NCBI GenBank assembly: GCA_963753955.1
Contig: CAVWEM010000006.1
Span: 106,814-170,813, forward strand
Length of the DNA stretch: 64,000 bases
Source of the DNA: Methylumidiphilus sp963753955
GTDB lineage: Bacteria > Pseudomonadota > Gammaproteobacteria > Methylococcales > Methylococcaceae
Direction of reading: 5' to 3'
Below are positions 37,305-46,304 of the stretch, piece by piece. Under the pieces are notes generated by a model. The model was not told the origin of the DNA. It saw only the letters and a program-made list of their open reading frames with translations, and did no database searches. The translations under genes and the position numbers were made by a program. Position 1 is the stretch's first letter. Every line of letters starts with the position of its first letter.

Positions 37305-38339
37305 TTAGAAGTTTGCCTTGTTCGAGGCCTTGGTGCGGGCGATTTGGCGGGTGATGAGTCCCTTGCTGACCAATTCCTCCAAGTGTTGATCCAAGGTCTG
37401 CATCCCGTCCTTGCGGCCGGTCTGGATGGCCGAATACATTTGTGCCACCTTGGCCTCACGGATCAAGTTGCGGATGGCCGGAGTGCCGACCATGATTTCC
37501 CACGCAGCCGTGCGCCCACCGGAGACCTTTTTCAACAGCGTCTGGGATATCACCGCCTGTAGCGATTCGGACAGCATGGAGCGGATCATTTCCTTTTCGG
37601 CGGCGGGGAACACATCAACGATGCGGTCGATGGTCTTAGCCGCCGAGCTGGTGTGCAGGGTGCCGAACACCAAGTGGCCGGTCTCCGCCGCCGTCAGCGC
37701 GAGACGGATGGTTTCCAAGTCGCGCATCTCGCCCACCAGAATGACATCAGGGTCTTCGCGCAGCGCCGAGCGCAACGCCTCGTTAAACCCCAAGGTGTCG
37801 CGGTGGACTTCGCGCTGATTGATCAGGGACTTCTTGCTCTGGTGGACGAACTCTATTGGGTCTTCCACCGTCAGGATGTGGGAGTAGTCGTTGTTGTTGA
37901 TGTGGTCGATCATCGCCGCCAGCGTGGTGGATTTGCCGGAGCCGGTGGGGCCAGTGACCAGGATCATGCCACGCGGTTGTTTGGTGATTTCCTGGAAAAA
38001 CGGCGGACAACCCAATTCCTCCAGATTCAGCACCTTGGAGGGGATGGTCCGCATCACCGCCGCCGCGCCGCGGTCTTGGTTGAAAACATTGACGCGGAAG
38101 CGGGCGATTCCCGGCAGCTCGAAGGAAAAATCGGTTTCGAAGAATTCCTCAAAATCGCGCCGCTGTTTGTCGTTCATGATGTCGTAGACCAGCGCATGCA
38201 CCTCCTTATGCTCCAACGCGGGAACGTTGATGCGCCGGATGTCGCCATCCACGCGGATCATCGGCGGCAGCCCCGCCGAAAGGTGGAGATCGGAGGCTTT
38301 GTTCTTGACGGAAAAGGCGAGCAATTCGGAGATGTCCAT
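37305..38339 (-). CDS. pilT: Type IV pilus retraction ATPase PilT
   Basis: The 344-residue hexameric motor depolymerises pili for twitching motility. It shows MDISELLAFSVKNKASDLHL, Walker A GMILVTGPTGSGKSTTLAAM, the Asp box TVEDPIEFVHQ, Walker B DPDVILVGEMRDLETIRLAL, the His box GHLVFGTLHTSSAAKTIDRI and the C-terminal AIRNLIREAKVAQMYSAIQT. The start is the ATG at 38339; the 110-codon in-frame extension lies under yggS and is rejected. It is divergent from yggS, a conserved arrangement. Confidence 0.96.
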   Translation of the reverse strand: MDISELLAFSVKNKASDLHLSAGLPPMIRVDGDIRRINVPALEHKEVHALVYDIMNDKQRRDFEEFFETDFSFELPGIARFRVNVFNQDRGAAAVMRTIPSKVLNLEELGCPPFFQEITKQPRGMILVTGPTGSGKSTTLAAMIDHINNNDYSHILTVEDPIEFVHQSKKSLINQREVHRDTLGFNEALRSALREDPDVILVGEMRDLETIRLALTAAETGHLVFGTLHTSSAAKTIDRIVDVFPAAEKEMIRSMLSESLQAVISQTLLKKVSGGRTAAWEIMVGTPAIRNLIREAKVAQMYSAIQTGRKDGMQTLDQHLEELVSKGLITRQIARTKASNKANF

Positions 38340-38486
38340 GAGTGTGGTCTTAAATCGATGGGCTTGATTGACCCCAAGGGGACGGCTACCCTTAGGTGTG
38401 TCAGTGGAAAGGATAGCCGTGATTCCCACGGCGGTAAATCTTTTAAATCCCCCAAAGGGGAAAGCTTTCAAACAAGCCAAGGTGTG

Positions 38487-39179
38487 ATGATGAAGGGTAT
38501 CGCTCAAAGGCTGGCCGAGGTGCGGCGCAGGCTGGCCGAAGCCGAGCGGCGGGCAGGCAGGGCTGAAGGCTCGGTAGGGCTCATCGCCGTCGGCAAGACT
38601 TGGCATTCGGGCGTTTTGGCCGAAGCCTACCGCCATGGGCAGAGGGATTTCGGCGAGAACTATCTGCAAGAGGCGCTCGCCAAGCAGGACGAATTAAAGG
38701 ATCTGGACATCGTCTGGCATTTCATCGGCCCGATCCAATCCAACAAGACCAAGCCATTGGCCGAGCGTTTCCAGTGGGTGCATGGCGTGGACCGCCTGAA
38801 AATCGCCCAGCGCCTCAGCGAGCAGCGGCCTTCTGGCTTGCCGCCGTTGAATGTCTGCCTTCAGGTCAACGTGAGCGGCGAGGCCAGCAAATCCGGGGTT
38901 GAACCGGGCGGATTGGCGGAATTGGCCCATGCCGTCGCGGCCCTGCCCCGTATCAGGCTGCGCGGCCTAATGGCCATCCCCGCGCCCAGCGAGGATTTCG
39001 ATGAGCAGCGCCGGGCCTTCCGGGTTTTGCGCGAGGCGCTGGAAAGTTTGGGATCACAAGGCCTGGACACCTTGTCCATGGGCATGTCGCACGATCTGGA
39101 AGCCGCCGTGTTGGAAGGAGCGACCCTGGTGCGCGTCGGCACGGCGATATTCGGGGAGCGAGGGAGGCAGGCGGCGTGA
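38487..39179 (+). CDS. yggS: YggS-family PLP homeostasis protein
   Basis: This fold-type III PLP-binding protein without known catalysis keeps pyridoxal phosphate and amino-acid pools in balance. The 230-residue product has LIAVGKTWHSGVLAEAYRHG with the PLP Lys, DFGENYLQEALAKQ, WHFIGPIQSNKTKPLAE, LMAIPAPSEDFDEQRRAFRV, LSMGMSHDLEAAVLEGATLV and RVGTAIFGER. The ATG at 38487 matches the family start; the long in-frame extension upstream overlaps pilT and is rejected. Confidence 0.95.
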   Translation: MMKGIAQRLAEVRRRLAEAERRAGRAEGSVGLIAVGKTWHSGVLAEAYRHGQRDFGENYLQEALAKQDELKDLDIVWHFIGPIQSNKTKPLAERFQWVHGVDRLKIAQRLSEQRPSGLPPLNVCLQVNVSGEASKSGVEPGGLAELAHAVAALPRIRLRGLMAIPAPSEDFDEQRRAFRVLREALESLGSQGLDTLSMGMSHDLEAAVLEGATLVRVGTAIFGERGRQAA

Positions 39180-39321
39180 GGGATGGGCATGCCCATTGGA
39201 AAGTATCGCGGCCCGTGTGATCATATTCCAAGCAGGGGATTGCCTGCGCTCAATGACCAGGCTTGCCGTTTGGCAAGAAATCAAAACCTATCCCGCCAAT
39301 CCACAGCCCTGGAAGCAAACC

Positions 39322-40008
39322 ATGAATGACAAACAACTCGTCGCCCGGCATGCCGCCGCCCAGGTCAACAATGGGATGGTGGTCGGCCTAGGCACCGGAT
39401 CGACTGCCAACTGTTTTATCGAAGAACTCGCCCGTCGCCGCGCCGAGGAAGGCTTGCAGGTGACCGTGGCGGCCAGCTCGGTGGTCAGCATGATCAAGGC
39501 GCAGGCGCTAGGGTTGCCCCCGGTGGCGCTGGAGCATCTGGACAGGCTTGACCTTTATGTCGATGGCGCCGACGAGGTGGCTCCGGATCTGACGTTGTTG
39601 AAAGGCCGGGGATCCGACCTGGTGCGTGAGAAGCTGCTGGCCAGGGCAAGCGATGCGTTCCTGGTACTGGTCGACCGCAGCAAGCTGGTCGGGCGCATCG
39701 GTGAGCGTTTCGCCATTCCGGTGGAGGTGATGCCGTTCGCTTGGCGCTTGGTCAAGCGCAGGCTGGAGGAGCTAGGCGGGCGCGGCGGGCTGCGCCAGAA
39801 TGCCTCCCGGGACGGCTTGGCGGTGACTTCCCACGGTAGCCTGGTGCTGGACATGACCTTCGGCCCAGAATGGGACAGCCAAGCGCTGGACGATGCCCTG
39901 AACGGCACACCGGGGGTCGTGGAGCACGGGATCTTCCGCCAACTGGCGAGCGCCGTGTTGGTCGCGGCGGATAGGCAGGTGGAGGAACGCCGGGCGGTCG
40001 GTTCTTGA
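39322..40008 (+). CDS. rpiA: Ribose-5-phosphate isomerase A
   Basis: RpiA interconverts ribose 5-phosphate and ribulose 5-phosphate in the pentose phosphate and ribulose monophosphate routes. The 228-residue product shows GMVVGLGTGSTANCFIEEL, the active-site segment DLYVDGADEVAPDLTLLKGR and GSDLVREKLLARAS, FLVLVDRSKLVG, PVEVMPFAW, and PGVVEHGIF near the end. The start is the ATG at 39322. Confidence 0.95.
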   Translation: MNDKQLVARHAAAQVNNGMVVGLGTGSTANCFIEELARRRAEEGLQVTVAASSVVSMIKAQALGLPPVALEHLDRLDLYVDGADEVAPDLTLLKGRGSDLVREKLLARASDAFLVLVDRSKLVGRIGERFAIPVEVMPFAWRLVKRRLEELGGRGGLRQNASRDGLAVTSHGSLVLDMTFGPEWDSQALDDALNGTPGVVEHGIFRQLASAVLVAADRQVEERRAVGS

Positions 40009-40114
40009 CTGCTTTACGCAAGGCCCACTGGTGTGGGACGGCCCGCAGGCCACATCTGTCCAGTGCCGCTTGTTTGGGCCTGAAGCCCGTCCTGAAAACG
40101 CCGAAGGGGCCACC

Positions 40115-40384
40115 CTACGGCTTGAGCAAATACGCCAGCAAAGGATTGCGGAACAGCACGATCAGCACCACCACCAACACATAAATGGCCAGGGATTCGA
40201 TCATCGCCAAGCCAATGAACAGGGTACGCATGATGGATTTTTCCGCCTCCGGCTGCCGCGACAAGGCATCAAGGGCGGCGGCGATGGCCCTGCCCATGGC
40301 GAGCGCCGGGAACATCACACCCAAGGCGATACCCACCGCCGCCACTGCGGTGGAAACCAAAGTGAACCAAGTCATGTCGCTCAT
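40115..40384 (-). CDS. atpE: F-type ATP synthase c subunit, N-ATPase-like, orphan
   Basis: The 89-residue two-helix hairpin has the conserved polar loop SRQPEAEKS (about 42-50). Helix 2, LFIGLAMIESLAIYVLVVVL, carries the ion-binding carboxylate in IESLAIY. A Glu followed by Ser and a Tyr at +5 is the partial signature of Na+-binding c subunits, and PALAMGRAIA in helix 1 resembles N-ATPase c subunits, although the helix-1 Gln ligand of I. tartaricus is Met here. No other atp gene lies beside it: rpiA is convergent and the rhodanese gene divergent. Confidence 0.8.
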   Translation of the reverse strand: MSDMTWFTLVSTAVAAVGIALGVMFPALAMGRAIAAALDALSRQPEAEKSIMRTLFIGLAMIESLAIYVLVVVLIVLFRNPLLAYLLKP

Positions 40385-40542
40385 GGGTTTGCCGTTTGCT
40401 TGATTTTTTCAATGCGAAAATATTTAAGCATATTTTTAACCCCAGTGGGCGCGTATATTGGCCTTGGGGTGGGCGGATGGCGCTTTGCCGCGCTATTTTC
40501 CCTATAATTGCAGACTACCTCTTCCACCCTTTGGAGATCGAC

Positions 40543-40947
40543 ATGAAAAGATGGTTAATCGCATTGTTGTCGCTGCTGTCCGGTTTTGCCCAGGCCGGCG
40601 ATTTGGTGGGCCTTACCCCGGATGGGTTGCAGGCGATGCAGGAGCAGGGAGCGTTGGTGGTGGACGTGCGCACACCGGAGGAATGGAAGTCCACCGGCCT
40701 GATTCCTGGCAGCAAGAGGCTGACCTATTTCGACTCCACGGGCGGCTACGACAAGGAAGCCTGGCTCAGGCAACTGAAGCCGCTGCTGACATCGCCCGAA
40801 CAGCCCGTGATCCTCGTATGCCGTTCCGGCAACCGTAGCGCCACTGTGGGCAAGATGCTGCTGAATGAGGCCGGTTACGGCAAGGTTTACCACTTGGAAA
40901 AAGGCATCCGAGGCTGGAGCGCGGAAAGCAAGCCTTTGGAGCGCTAA
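40543..40947 (+). CDS. Periplasmic rhodanese-like protein
   Basis: The 134-residue product starts at the ATG 40543 with GGAG upstream. A signal peptide (MKRWLIALLSLLSGFAQA) is followed by a single rhodanese domain with VVDVRTPEEWKSTGLIPGSK and the active-site loop LVCRSGNRSATVGKMLLNEA (catalytic Cys), ending with LEKGIRGWSAESKPL. It may transfer sulfur in the periplasm. The next gene starts 8 nt later, so the two are likely co-transcribed. Confidence 0.88.
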   Translation: MKRWLIALLSLLSGFAQAGDLVGLTPDGLQAMQEQGALVVDVRTPEEWKSTGLIPGSKRLTYFDSTGGYDKEAWLRQLKPLLTSPEQPVILVCRSGNRSATVGKMLLNEAGYGKVYHLEKGIRGWSAESKPLER

Positions 40948-40955
40948 GGAAAAAC

Positions 40956-42662
40956 ATGGTCAAAAACAATTTGACGTTTGATTCAATGCCCAGCCCCTTG
41001 GAACACACGGCCCGCCTGCTCTATCCGTTCTGGATCGATTCCGGCAATCTCGACAAAGCTGTCCGGGCGCTGGCCTTGCAACACCACGCAGGGAAGGAGC
41101 GGGAGTTTAAAACCTGGCGCGAAGCCGGACGCATCCCCGACTTGTATCGGGAAGAAATCCTGCCGCTGGTGGCCCAGGTGCTGTTCGGCATCAGAAGCGG
41201 AGCCAACCGTTATCTTTGCTTTGACCGGGAAACCCTGGATTCCTGGTTTCCCAAGGACGGCCTGTTCGAGTCCCGTCCTGCCGAACCGCATCAGGAGACG
41301 CGGCAAGATCCTGCCTATGCCTTGGTTCCAGCCGGCGAAGGCATCGAATTGTTTCTCTCGCCTCACGGCGTGGGTTTGCTGGTGTTGACTTTCAACTGCG
41401 GCAAGCCCGCCGATCTCAAAGGCTTGCAAGCTTTCAACCATCGCCTGTCGCAACTGGGAGGACACAGCGCCTACCAGTATCGACTCCCCCTAAACCCGCG
41501 CAGCCCCTATCCTCCGGCTGATGCGCAAGCCTCTTTCGGGCAACGCCTTGGCAGCAACGGCGGAACGTTTTTGCTCAAGGAGCTGGTGGATTTCCTGCTG
41601 GCGCCGCTCAATGCCTTCGGCCTGCAAGAGACACAGCAACAGTTTTCCGTCTACAGCGTGACCCGCTTCGACAAACAAACGCTGTTCACCGCACCGGACT
41701 GCCAGGCCAGGCTCAGGCCATTCCTCGCCGCCCTCGCCCATGTGGAGGAATCCACCGACCCAGGCAGCCTGGAAATCCGCGAGTGCGTCCTCAACCCCCG
41801 GCACTGGGCGGCGGTAGGGAGCATGGGCGCGGCCCACTTGGTGTCCGACCAAGATCCGCCCCAGCTTTCTGGCCTGCCGCGCAGTCTTTACCAATATTTC
41901 GTCCCCCATCTCTGCGCCACATTGCAGCGGTTGACCCTGCAACGCCTGTTGTGGGAGACAGACTGGGCAGTCATGGAAACCGACGATTGCTTGCAAGACC
42001 GGCAGGCCAAGTTGCGGAAGCTGCACCAAGATATGTTGCGCTTCAGCGTCCAAGGCTGTTTCACCGAGGTCAGCAGCCGGGAAGTCCACAACCAATACTA
42101 TGAACTGGCTTTGGAAGGTCTTCGGGTGCCGGCGACGCTGCAACTCGTCCAGCGCGTGTTGCGCGACATGGAATCCGCCACCACAGTGGCATTCCAGCAG
42201 GAGACGGCCTTGGATACACGGGAACTGGCAGGTGATGTCGGGGACAACGCAGGCTTGATGGCCGACATGCAAAGGAAAGTGGGATGGCTGGGTGTGCTTT
42301 TCGTGTCCTATTACACCACTGCCCTGGTGCATTATGTGGGCGAGGGTTTCTTTGCCGAGGACTTTGCCCATTGGAGCGTGGTGGCGACACCTTTCCTGTC
42401 CGGCCTCATCGCCTTGGCCTGCATCAAACCCTATGATCCCCGGCTTGGCCCACAAGAATCGTCGGCTGACGAAAAGAAAACGGCAAAACATACGCCCAAG
42501 GGTTCTTGGGCCTTCTTAGGGGTAATGTCGTTTATCTTTTTAGCGTGGATGGCCGTCGGTTGGCACTATTACCCGCCGGAAGGCCGTGCCGACCAAGAGC
42601 ACAGGTTCATCTGCCAAGACGAGGGAGATTGCAACGCCAAAGACCACAAAGGGACGATATGA
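40956..42662 (+). CDS. Large protein of unknown function with C-terminal membrane helices
   Basis: This is a 568-residue protein. The first 430 residues look soluble and partly helical (PFWIDSGNLDKAVRALALQH, LRRSLYQYFVPHL-like segment, KLRKLHQDMLRFSVQGCFTE). Three hydrophobic segments follow: VGWLGVLFVSYYTTALVHYV, VVATPFLSGLIALACI and SWAFLGVMSFIFLAWMAVGW. The tail ends in ICQDEGDCNAKDHKGTI. The layout, a large cytoplasmic domain before a few C-terminal helices, recalls CorA-type proteins, but I see no GMN motif and make no assignment. It follows the rhodanese gene by 8 nt and converges on the next gene. Confidence 0.6.
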   Translation: MVKNNLTFDSMPSPLEHTARLLYPFWIDSGNLDKAVRALALQHHAGKEREFKTWREAGRIPDLYREEILPLVAQVLFGIRSGANRYLCFDRETLDSWFPKDGLFESRPAEPHQETRQDPAYALVPAGEGIELFLSPHGVGLLVLTFNCGKPADLKGLQAFNHRLSQLGGHSAYQYRLPLNPRSPYPPADAQASFGQRLGSNGGTFLLKELVDFLLAPLNAFGLQETQQQFSVYSVTRFDKQTLFTAPDCQARLRPFLAALAHVEESTDPGSLEIRECVLNPRHWAAVGSMGAAHLVSDQDPPQLSGLPRSLYQYFVPHLCATLQRLTLQRLLWETDWAVMETDDCLQDRQAKLRKLHQDMLRFSVQGCFTEVSSREVHNQYYELALEGLRVPATLQLVQRVLRDMESATTVAFQQETALDTRELAGDVGDNAGLMADMQRKVGWLGVLFVSYYTTALVHYVGEGFFAEDFAHWSVVATPFLSGLIALACIKPYDPRLGPQESSADEKKTAKHTPKGSWAFLGVMSFIFLAWMAVGWHYYPPEGRADQEHRFICQDEGDCNAKDHKGTI

Positions 42663-42666
42663 GGAC

Positions 42667-43680
42667 TTAAGGTTGCTCCACCCCCCCGGCACGGAAACGC
42701 TCCCAGGTTTTAAGCATCTTGTTTTTCAGCACTTCCTGGCCAATCAAATGTTTGACATCGCCACCCAGACCGGTCACCTGGTCGCTGAACGACCTTACCT
42801 CCTGGAATAGCACCGTGCCATTGCGATAAGGCAGGCATAGGGTTATCCATTGGCTCGAGTTGTAGGAATGTTCCACATAGAATTCTCGGGTGACAATCAA
42901 CAACCCTGTATTCCAATGGGTCGAGACAACGTGCCGCAGGATCGCTGTGGGCTCGTTTTCCACGGTTTTGCGTACCCACATGAAGTGTTCGGCCATCCCC
43001 GGCGGCAAGGTCGCCGGGTAGTCTAGCCAAGCTTTGGACAACGCCGGGAAATACTGCGCCAGGAGCTTGCTTTCATTGGCCGCCTGGCGCAGCTCAAGGG
43101 CGGGACTGGAGTCTAGTGTCTCCTCCCGCGCATAAGTGGCGATAGCCCCAACCCCCCCGAGCCGGTAAGCCTCAAAGCGCCGGAAAAGGATTTCCCGGTA
43201 ATACTGCCCGGCCAGATCGGCGAGTTTCTTCCCTTGTGTCCGCTTAAGCGCTTGGAAACCGTCGATCTCCTGGGCGGAAAGGTTGAATTCATCGCCAGGC
43301 ACAAACTCAAGCAAGGCTTGGGCTTCTTCCGCAGTCACCGCCCAATCTCCAAGCCCATGCGCCCCGGCATGGCTGGACAAGATACCGTAGGTGATGACGT
43401 CAACATCGACCTTGATGTCACCCGGTTGCAATCGGTGGATAAGCTTCGACAAGGGAACCGGCAAATACAGCGCGATGCCGGCGGAAAGCTCGTCGGCACT
43501 GCCGGCCCGCAAAGGATACGCAATCGCTTGCCCTTGCGCCAACTCGCCGATCTGCTGCCCGGACACCCCCTGCAAGGTGAAAACCTCCTCGGCAGTGGGC
43601 GGGTCGGCCAAGGCCATGCCGCTGGACAGAATCAAGCCAATCCCAATTAAGCGCAACATTAGGTTTGCGACGCTTTCCAT
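42667..43680 (-). CDS. Secreted protein of unknown function
   Basis: A 337-residue protein with a signal peptide (MLRLIGIGLILSSGMALA; the true start may be that Met at residue 8). The mature part has PAERD-free mixed sequence with VFTLQGVSGQQIGELAQGQ, DVDVITYGILSSHAGAHGLG, DGFQALKRTQGKKLADLAGQ, EHFMWVRKTVENEPTAILRH and REFYVEHSYNSSQWITLCLP. No family is recognised. The stop lies 4 nt from the stop of the convergent 568-residue gene. It is probably periplasmic or outer-membrane associated. Confidence 0.6.
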   Translation of the reverse strand: MESVANLMLRLIGIGLILSSGMALADPPTAEEVFTLQGVSGQQIGELAQGQAIAYPLRAGSADELSAGIALYLPVPLSKLIHRLQPGDIKVDVDVITYGILSSHAGAHGLGDWAVTAEEAQALLEFVPGDEFNLSAQEIDGFQALKRTQGKKLADLAGQYYREILFRRFEAYRLGGVGAIATYAREETLDSSPALELRQAANESKLLAQYFPALSKAWLDYPATLPPGMAEHFMWVRKTVENEPTAILRHVVSTHWNTGLLIVTREFYVEHSYNSSQWITLCLPYRNGTVLFQEVRSFSDQVTGLGGDVKHLIGQEVLKNKMLKTWERFRAGGVEQP

Positions 43681-43848
43681 TCAGCGATGATAATTTCCAT
43701 CTGTAATTTCCCGGTGACCCTCATAATATCCTCATTCAGAAAAATTTATGCGCAAAACCCATAAAAGGCTTCTCTATGTTGCGTAGGTTGGGCAGCGGCT
43801 TTATCGTTGCACGAGAATTATGCAAACAGCAAGGGAATATCTACGCAA

Positions 43849-44913
43849 CTATCCAGTTTTTTGATGTCGGCTTGACCAGGCCCGTCCAAAGTCACGCAAT
43901 GGTTTTTCGTAAATGATGTGTAACAGTGCGGCGATAAGAAAAGTCAGTGAAAAACACAAAAAAGAAAAAAACAGTGCGGACAAATATGGCTTGTACGGAC
44001 GCAGGATAAGCGGTGCCGCATTGTGAAAAAGATAGAGGCCGAAGCTGAGATTTCCAAGCGCGATGGCACCAAACTTGATCCACATTGGAGGAGATGCAAT
44101 CCAGCCAACCAAGGCGGCCACGATCAATGTGAAAGCAATGGCGGCAAAAACACCCATATTCCCGCGCATGACAGGATTTGCCATGACTGCGTTATCGCCA
44201 CTGGGATAATCGAAGTTAGAAAAAATGGACGCAAGCAGTAGCCAAAAAATTATTCCACTCGCGAGCATTCCCGCCCGCACAGGCGTTTTTGGCGCTTTCA
44301 TCACGATAAACCATGCGATAGCCCCTAATAAAAATTCGACCAATAGCCCGGGTAGATGGACGCTTAGAATTGTCGAGGGGTTTACACGGCTGATGGCTGG
44401 AGAACTAGTGTAGGCAAGAATCATGTGAACGATGAGCGCCGCCACCATGGTAACGATAACCCCCCGAAAACTGCTTACAAAGAGTGCCAATATTGGCAAC
44501 ACAAGATAAAATTCGACTTCCGGCGGGAGACTCCAGAACGCGGGATTGAAATACACCGCAATTTCCCGCGACTCTATGGTATGCAGGAAGAATAGATGGA
44601 CTAAAAAGTGATCGGCACCCAACCCCTGATGCAAGCGTAGCCCCGCATAAACGAACAGCGCAACCAGATAAAGGGGATAAATACGGAACAGGCGACGGAT
44701 TAAGTGTGGAATTATCGATAAATGTTTACCAAAAAAATAGGGGGCAAAAACAAAACCACTGATGACAAAAAAAAGATCAACCCCGGAAAAAGCGAATACC
44801 AAAATCCCCGGCTCGCCCCCCATTAGCGACCAATAGTGGGCGAACATGACCATGATTGCGGCGATGCCGCGAAGTAATTCAATTGACCATTCGTTGCGGA
44901 GGGCTTGCTGCAT
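43849..44913 (-). CDS. Membrane acyltransferase, family 3 (OafA-like)
   Basis: The 354-residue protein has about ten membrane helices and the family-3 marks: IELLRGIAAIMVMFAHYWSL with the conserved His, FFVISGFVFAPYF, RLFRIYPLYLVALFVYAGLR with the conserved Arg, and HTIESREIAVYFNPAFWSLP with the WSL.xE-type segment (PPEVEFYLVLPILAL). These enzymes O-acetylate or O-acylate polysaccharides or lipids from the membrane. The gene is clearly more AT-rich than its neighbours, which suggests acquisition from elsewhere. Confidence 0.88.
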   Translation of the reverse strand: MQQALRNEWSIELLRGIAAIMVMFAHYWSLMGGEPGILVFAFSGVDLFFVISGFVFAPYFFGKHLSIIPHLIRRLFRIYPLYLVALFVYAGLRLHQGLGADHFLVHLFFLHTIESREIAVYFNPAFWSLPPEVEFYLVLPILALFVSSFRGVIVTMVAALIVHMILAYTSSPAISRVNPSTILSVHLPGLLVEFLLGAIAWFIVMKAPKTPVRAGMLASGIIFWLLLASIFSNFDYPSGDNAVMANPVMRGNMGVFAAIAFTLIVAALVGWIASPPMWIKFGAIALGNLSFGLYLFHNAAPLILRPYKPYLSALFFSFLCFSLTFLIAALLHIIYEKPLRDFGRAWSSRHQKTG

Positions 44914-44984
44914 AGGAGCATTCTTTGTGATTGGAGTAATGCAGAAAGCCTAGCTGTGATTCTTGATTTTAGGGTGGTCATATG

Positions 44985-46304
44985 TCATTTGCCAACAAAC
45001 TCCGAAAACACAACCTTTACTCTCAACCCATGCGGCTCAATCTTTTCCAACTCAACCAAAGCCCCATGCCTATCCGCGACGGTTTTGACGATGGCAAGCC
45101 CCAGACCGGTTCCGGGTTCGGCCGTACCTTCGCCACGGAAAAACCGGTCGAACACACGGGCTTGATCCTTGGCAGCAATGCCTGGGCCGGTGTCGTCCAC
45201 TTCGATGCTGGGCCTGCCGTCTTCTTCGCAGCGTATGTGGACATCCACTTGGCCACCGCTGGGTGTGTAGCGCACGGCATTTTCCACCAGGTTGGCGAGG
45301 AGAATGCGCAAGCCTTCGGTGTCGCCCAGAACCAGGGCGCGTTCGTCGGCGGTGGCCAGTCCCAGGTCGATGTCCTTGGCGGCGGCGAGGGCGATCTGGT
45401 CGCCGATGACGCTGCGGGCCAGTTCGGCGAGGGACACCGAGACGAAAGGCTTGGCGGCGAGGTCGGGATCTTGCCGGGCCAGGGTGAGCAACTGGCGCAC
45501 GGCGTGGCCGGCGCGGTGGATGCCTGCCTTGAGATCCGCTATCGCGGCCTGGGCATCTTCTTCCGTCTCCGCCCGCTCGACCAGTTGCGCTTGCAGTTGC
45601 ATGGCGGCGATGGGTGTGCGCAATTCGTGGGCGGCGTCGGCGATGAAGGCTTTTTGCGCGGCCAATGCCTCCGCCAGCCGTCCAAGCAGGTCGTTGAGCG
45701 AACGCACCACGGGCAGCACTTCCACCGGCACTTTCTGTTCCGGCAAGGGTTCCAGGGCTTTCGGGCTGCGTGTGGCCACGGCCTTGGCTAGACGGTCCAG
45801 CGGTGACAGCCCCCGACTGACCAGAATCCAAATCAGCACACTCAACACCGGCAGCAGGGCGCACAGCGGAACCATCAAATGGATGGCGGCTTTCAACGCC
45901 ATGGCATTGCGCACACCCAAGGGCTGGGCGACTTGGATGACCAGGGAACTCAATTGCGTGGCGAACACCCGCCAGTTCCCTTCCGGGGTTTTAATGGTGT
46001 TGTAGCCGATCTTCACCAGGCCAGGCAGAGTCTTGTGCGGCTGCGAGTAGTATACGCGCACACCTTCCGGACTCCACACCTGGATGACGAAATCCAGATC
46101 TTCCTCGACATTTTCCGTAGGCGGGGCGAAGGCGTTGTGGAAAGCCTGGTCGCGCAGGGACAGGGCCAGTTGGCGCAATTGGTAATCGAACAGATCGTCG
46201 ACTTCCGCCAGTGTCGAACGATAGGTGGCGAAGGCGCTGAGCAGCAGCGCGAGGAAAAGGGTCCCCAGCAGGGCGGCGAGCAGTTGGCGGCGGATGGATT
46301 TCAC
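44985..46304 (-). CDS. Sensor histidine kinase (QseC/TctE type)
   Basis: The 439-residue two-helix membrane kinase has TM1 at about 7-25, a periplasmic sensor of about 125 residues (RDQAFHNAFAPPTENVEEDL, VYYSQPHKTLPGLVKIGYN) and TM2 (LMVPLCALLPVLSVLIWILV). A HAMP region precedes the H-box DAAHELRTPIAAMQLQAQL. The ATPase domain has LLANLVENAVRYTP (N), EVDDTGPGIAAKDQARVFDR (G1/F) and GTGLGLAIVKTVADRHG (G2). Its ATG overlaps the stop of the response regulator gene by 4 nt, so it is the second gene of a regulator-kinase operon. The ligand is unknown. Confidence 0.9.
   Translation of the reverse strand: MKSIRRQLLAALLGTLFLALLLSAFATYRSTLAEVDDLFDYQLRQLALSLRDQAFHNAFAPPTENVEEDLDFVIQVWSPEGVRVYYSQPHKTLPGLVKIGYNTIKTPEGNWRVFATQLSSLVIQVAQPLGVRNAMALKAAIHLMVPLCALLPVLSVLIWILVSRGLSPLDRLAKAVATRSPKALEPLPEQKVPVEVLPVVRSLNDLLGRLAEALAAQKAFIADAAHELRTPIAAMQLQAQLVERAETEEDAQAAIADLKAGIHRAGHAVRQLLTLARQDPDLAAKPFVSVSLAELARSVIGDQIALAAAKDIDLGLATADERALVLGDTEGLRILLANLVENAVRYTPSGGQVDVHIRCEEDGRPSIEVDDTGPGIAAKDQARVFDRFFRGEGTAEPGTGLGLAIVKTVADRHGALVELEKIEPHGLRVKVVFSEFVGK

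Noticed and set aside
37653..38486. In-frame 278-codon extension in front of yggS
   Set aside because: It runs antisense through pilT. The YggS family starts at the ATG 38487, and the extension has no family match by eye.
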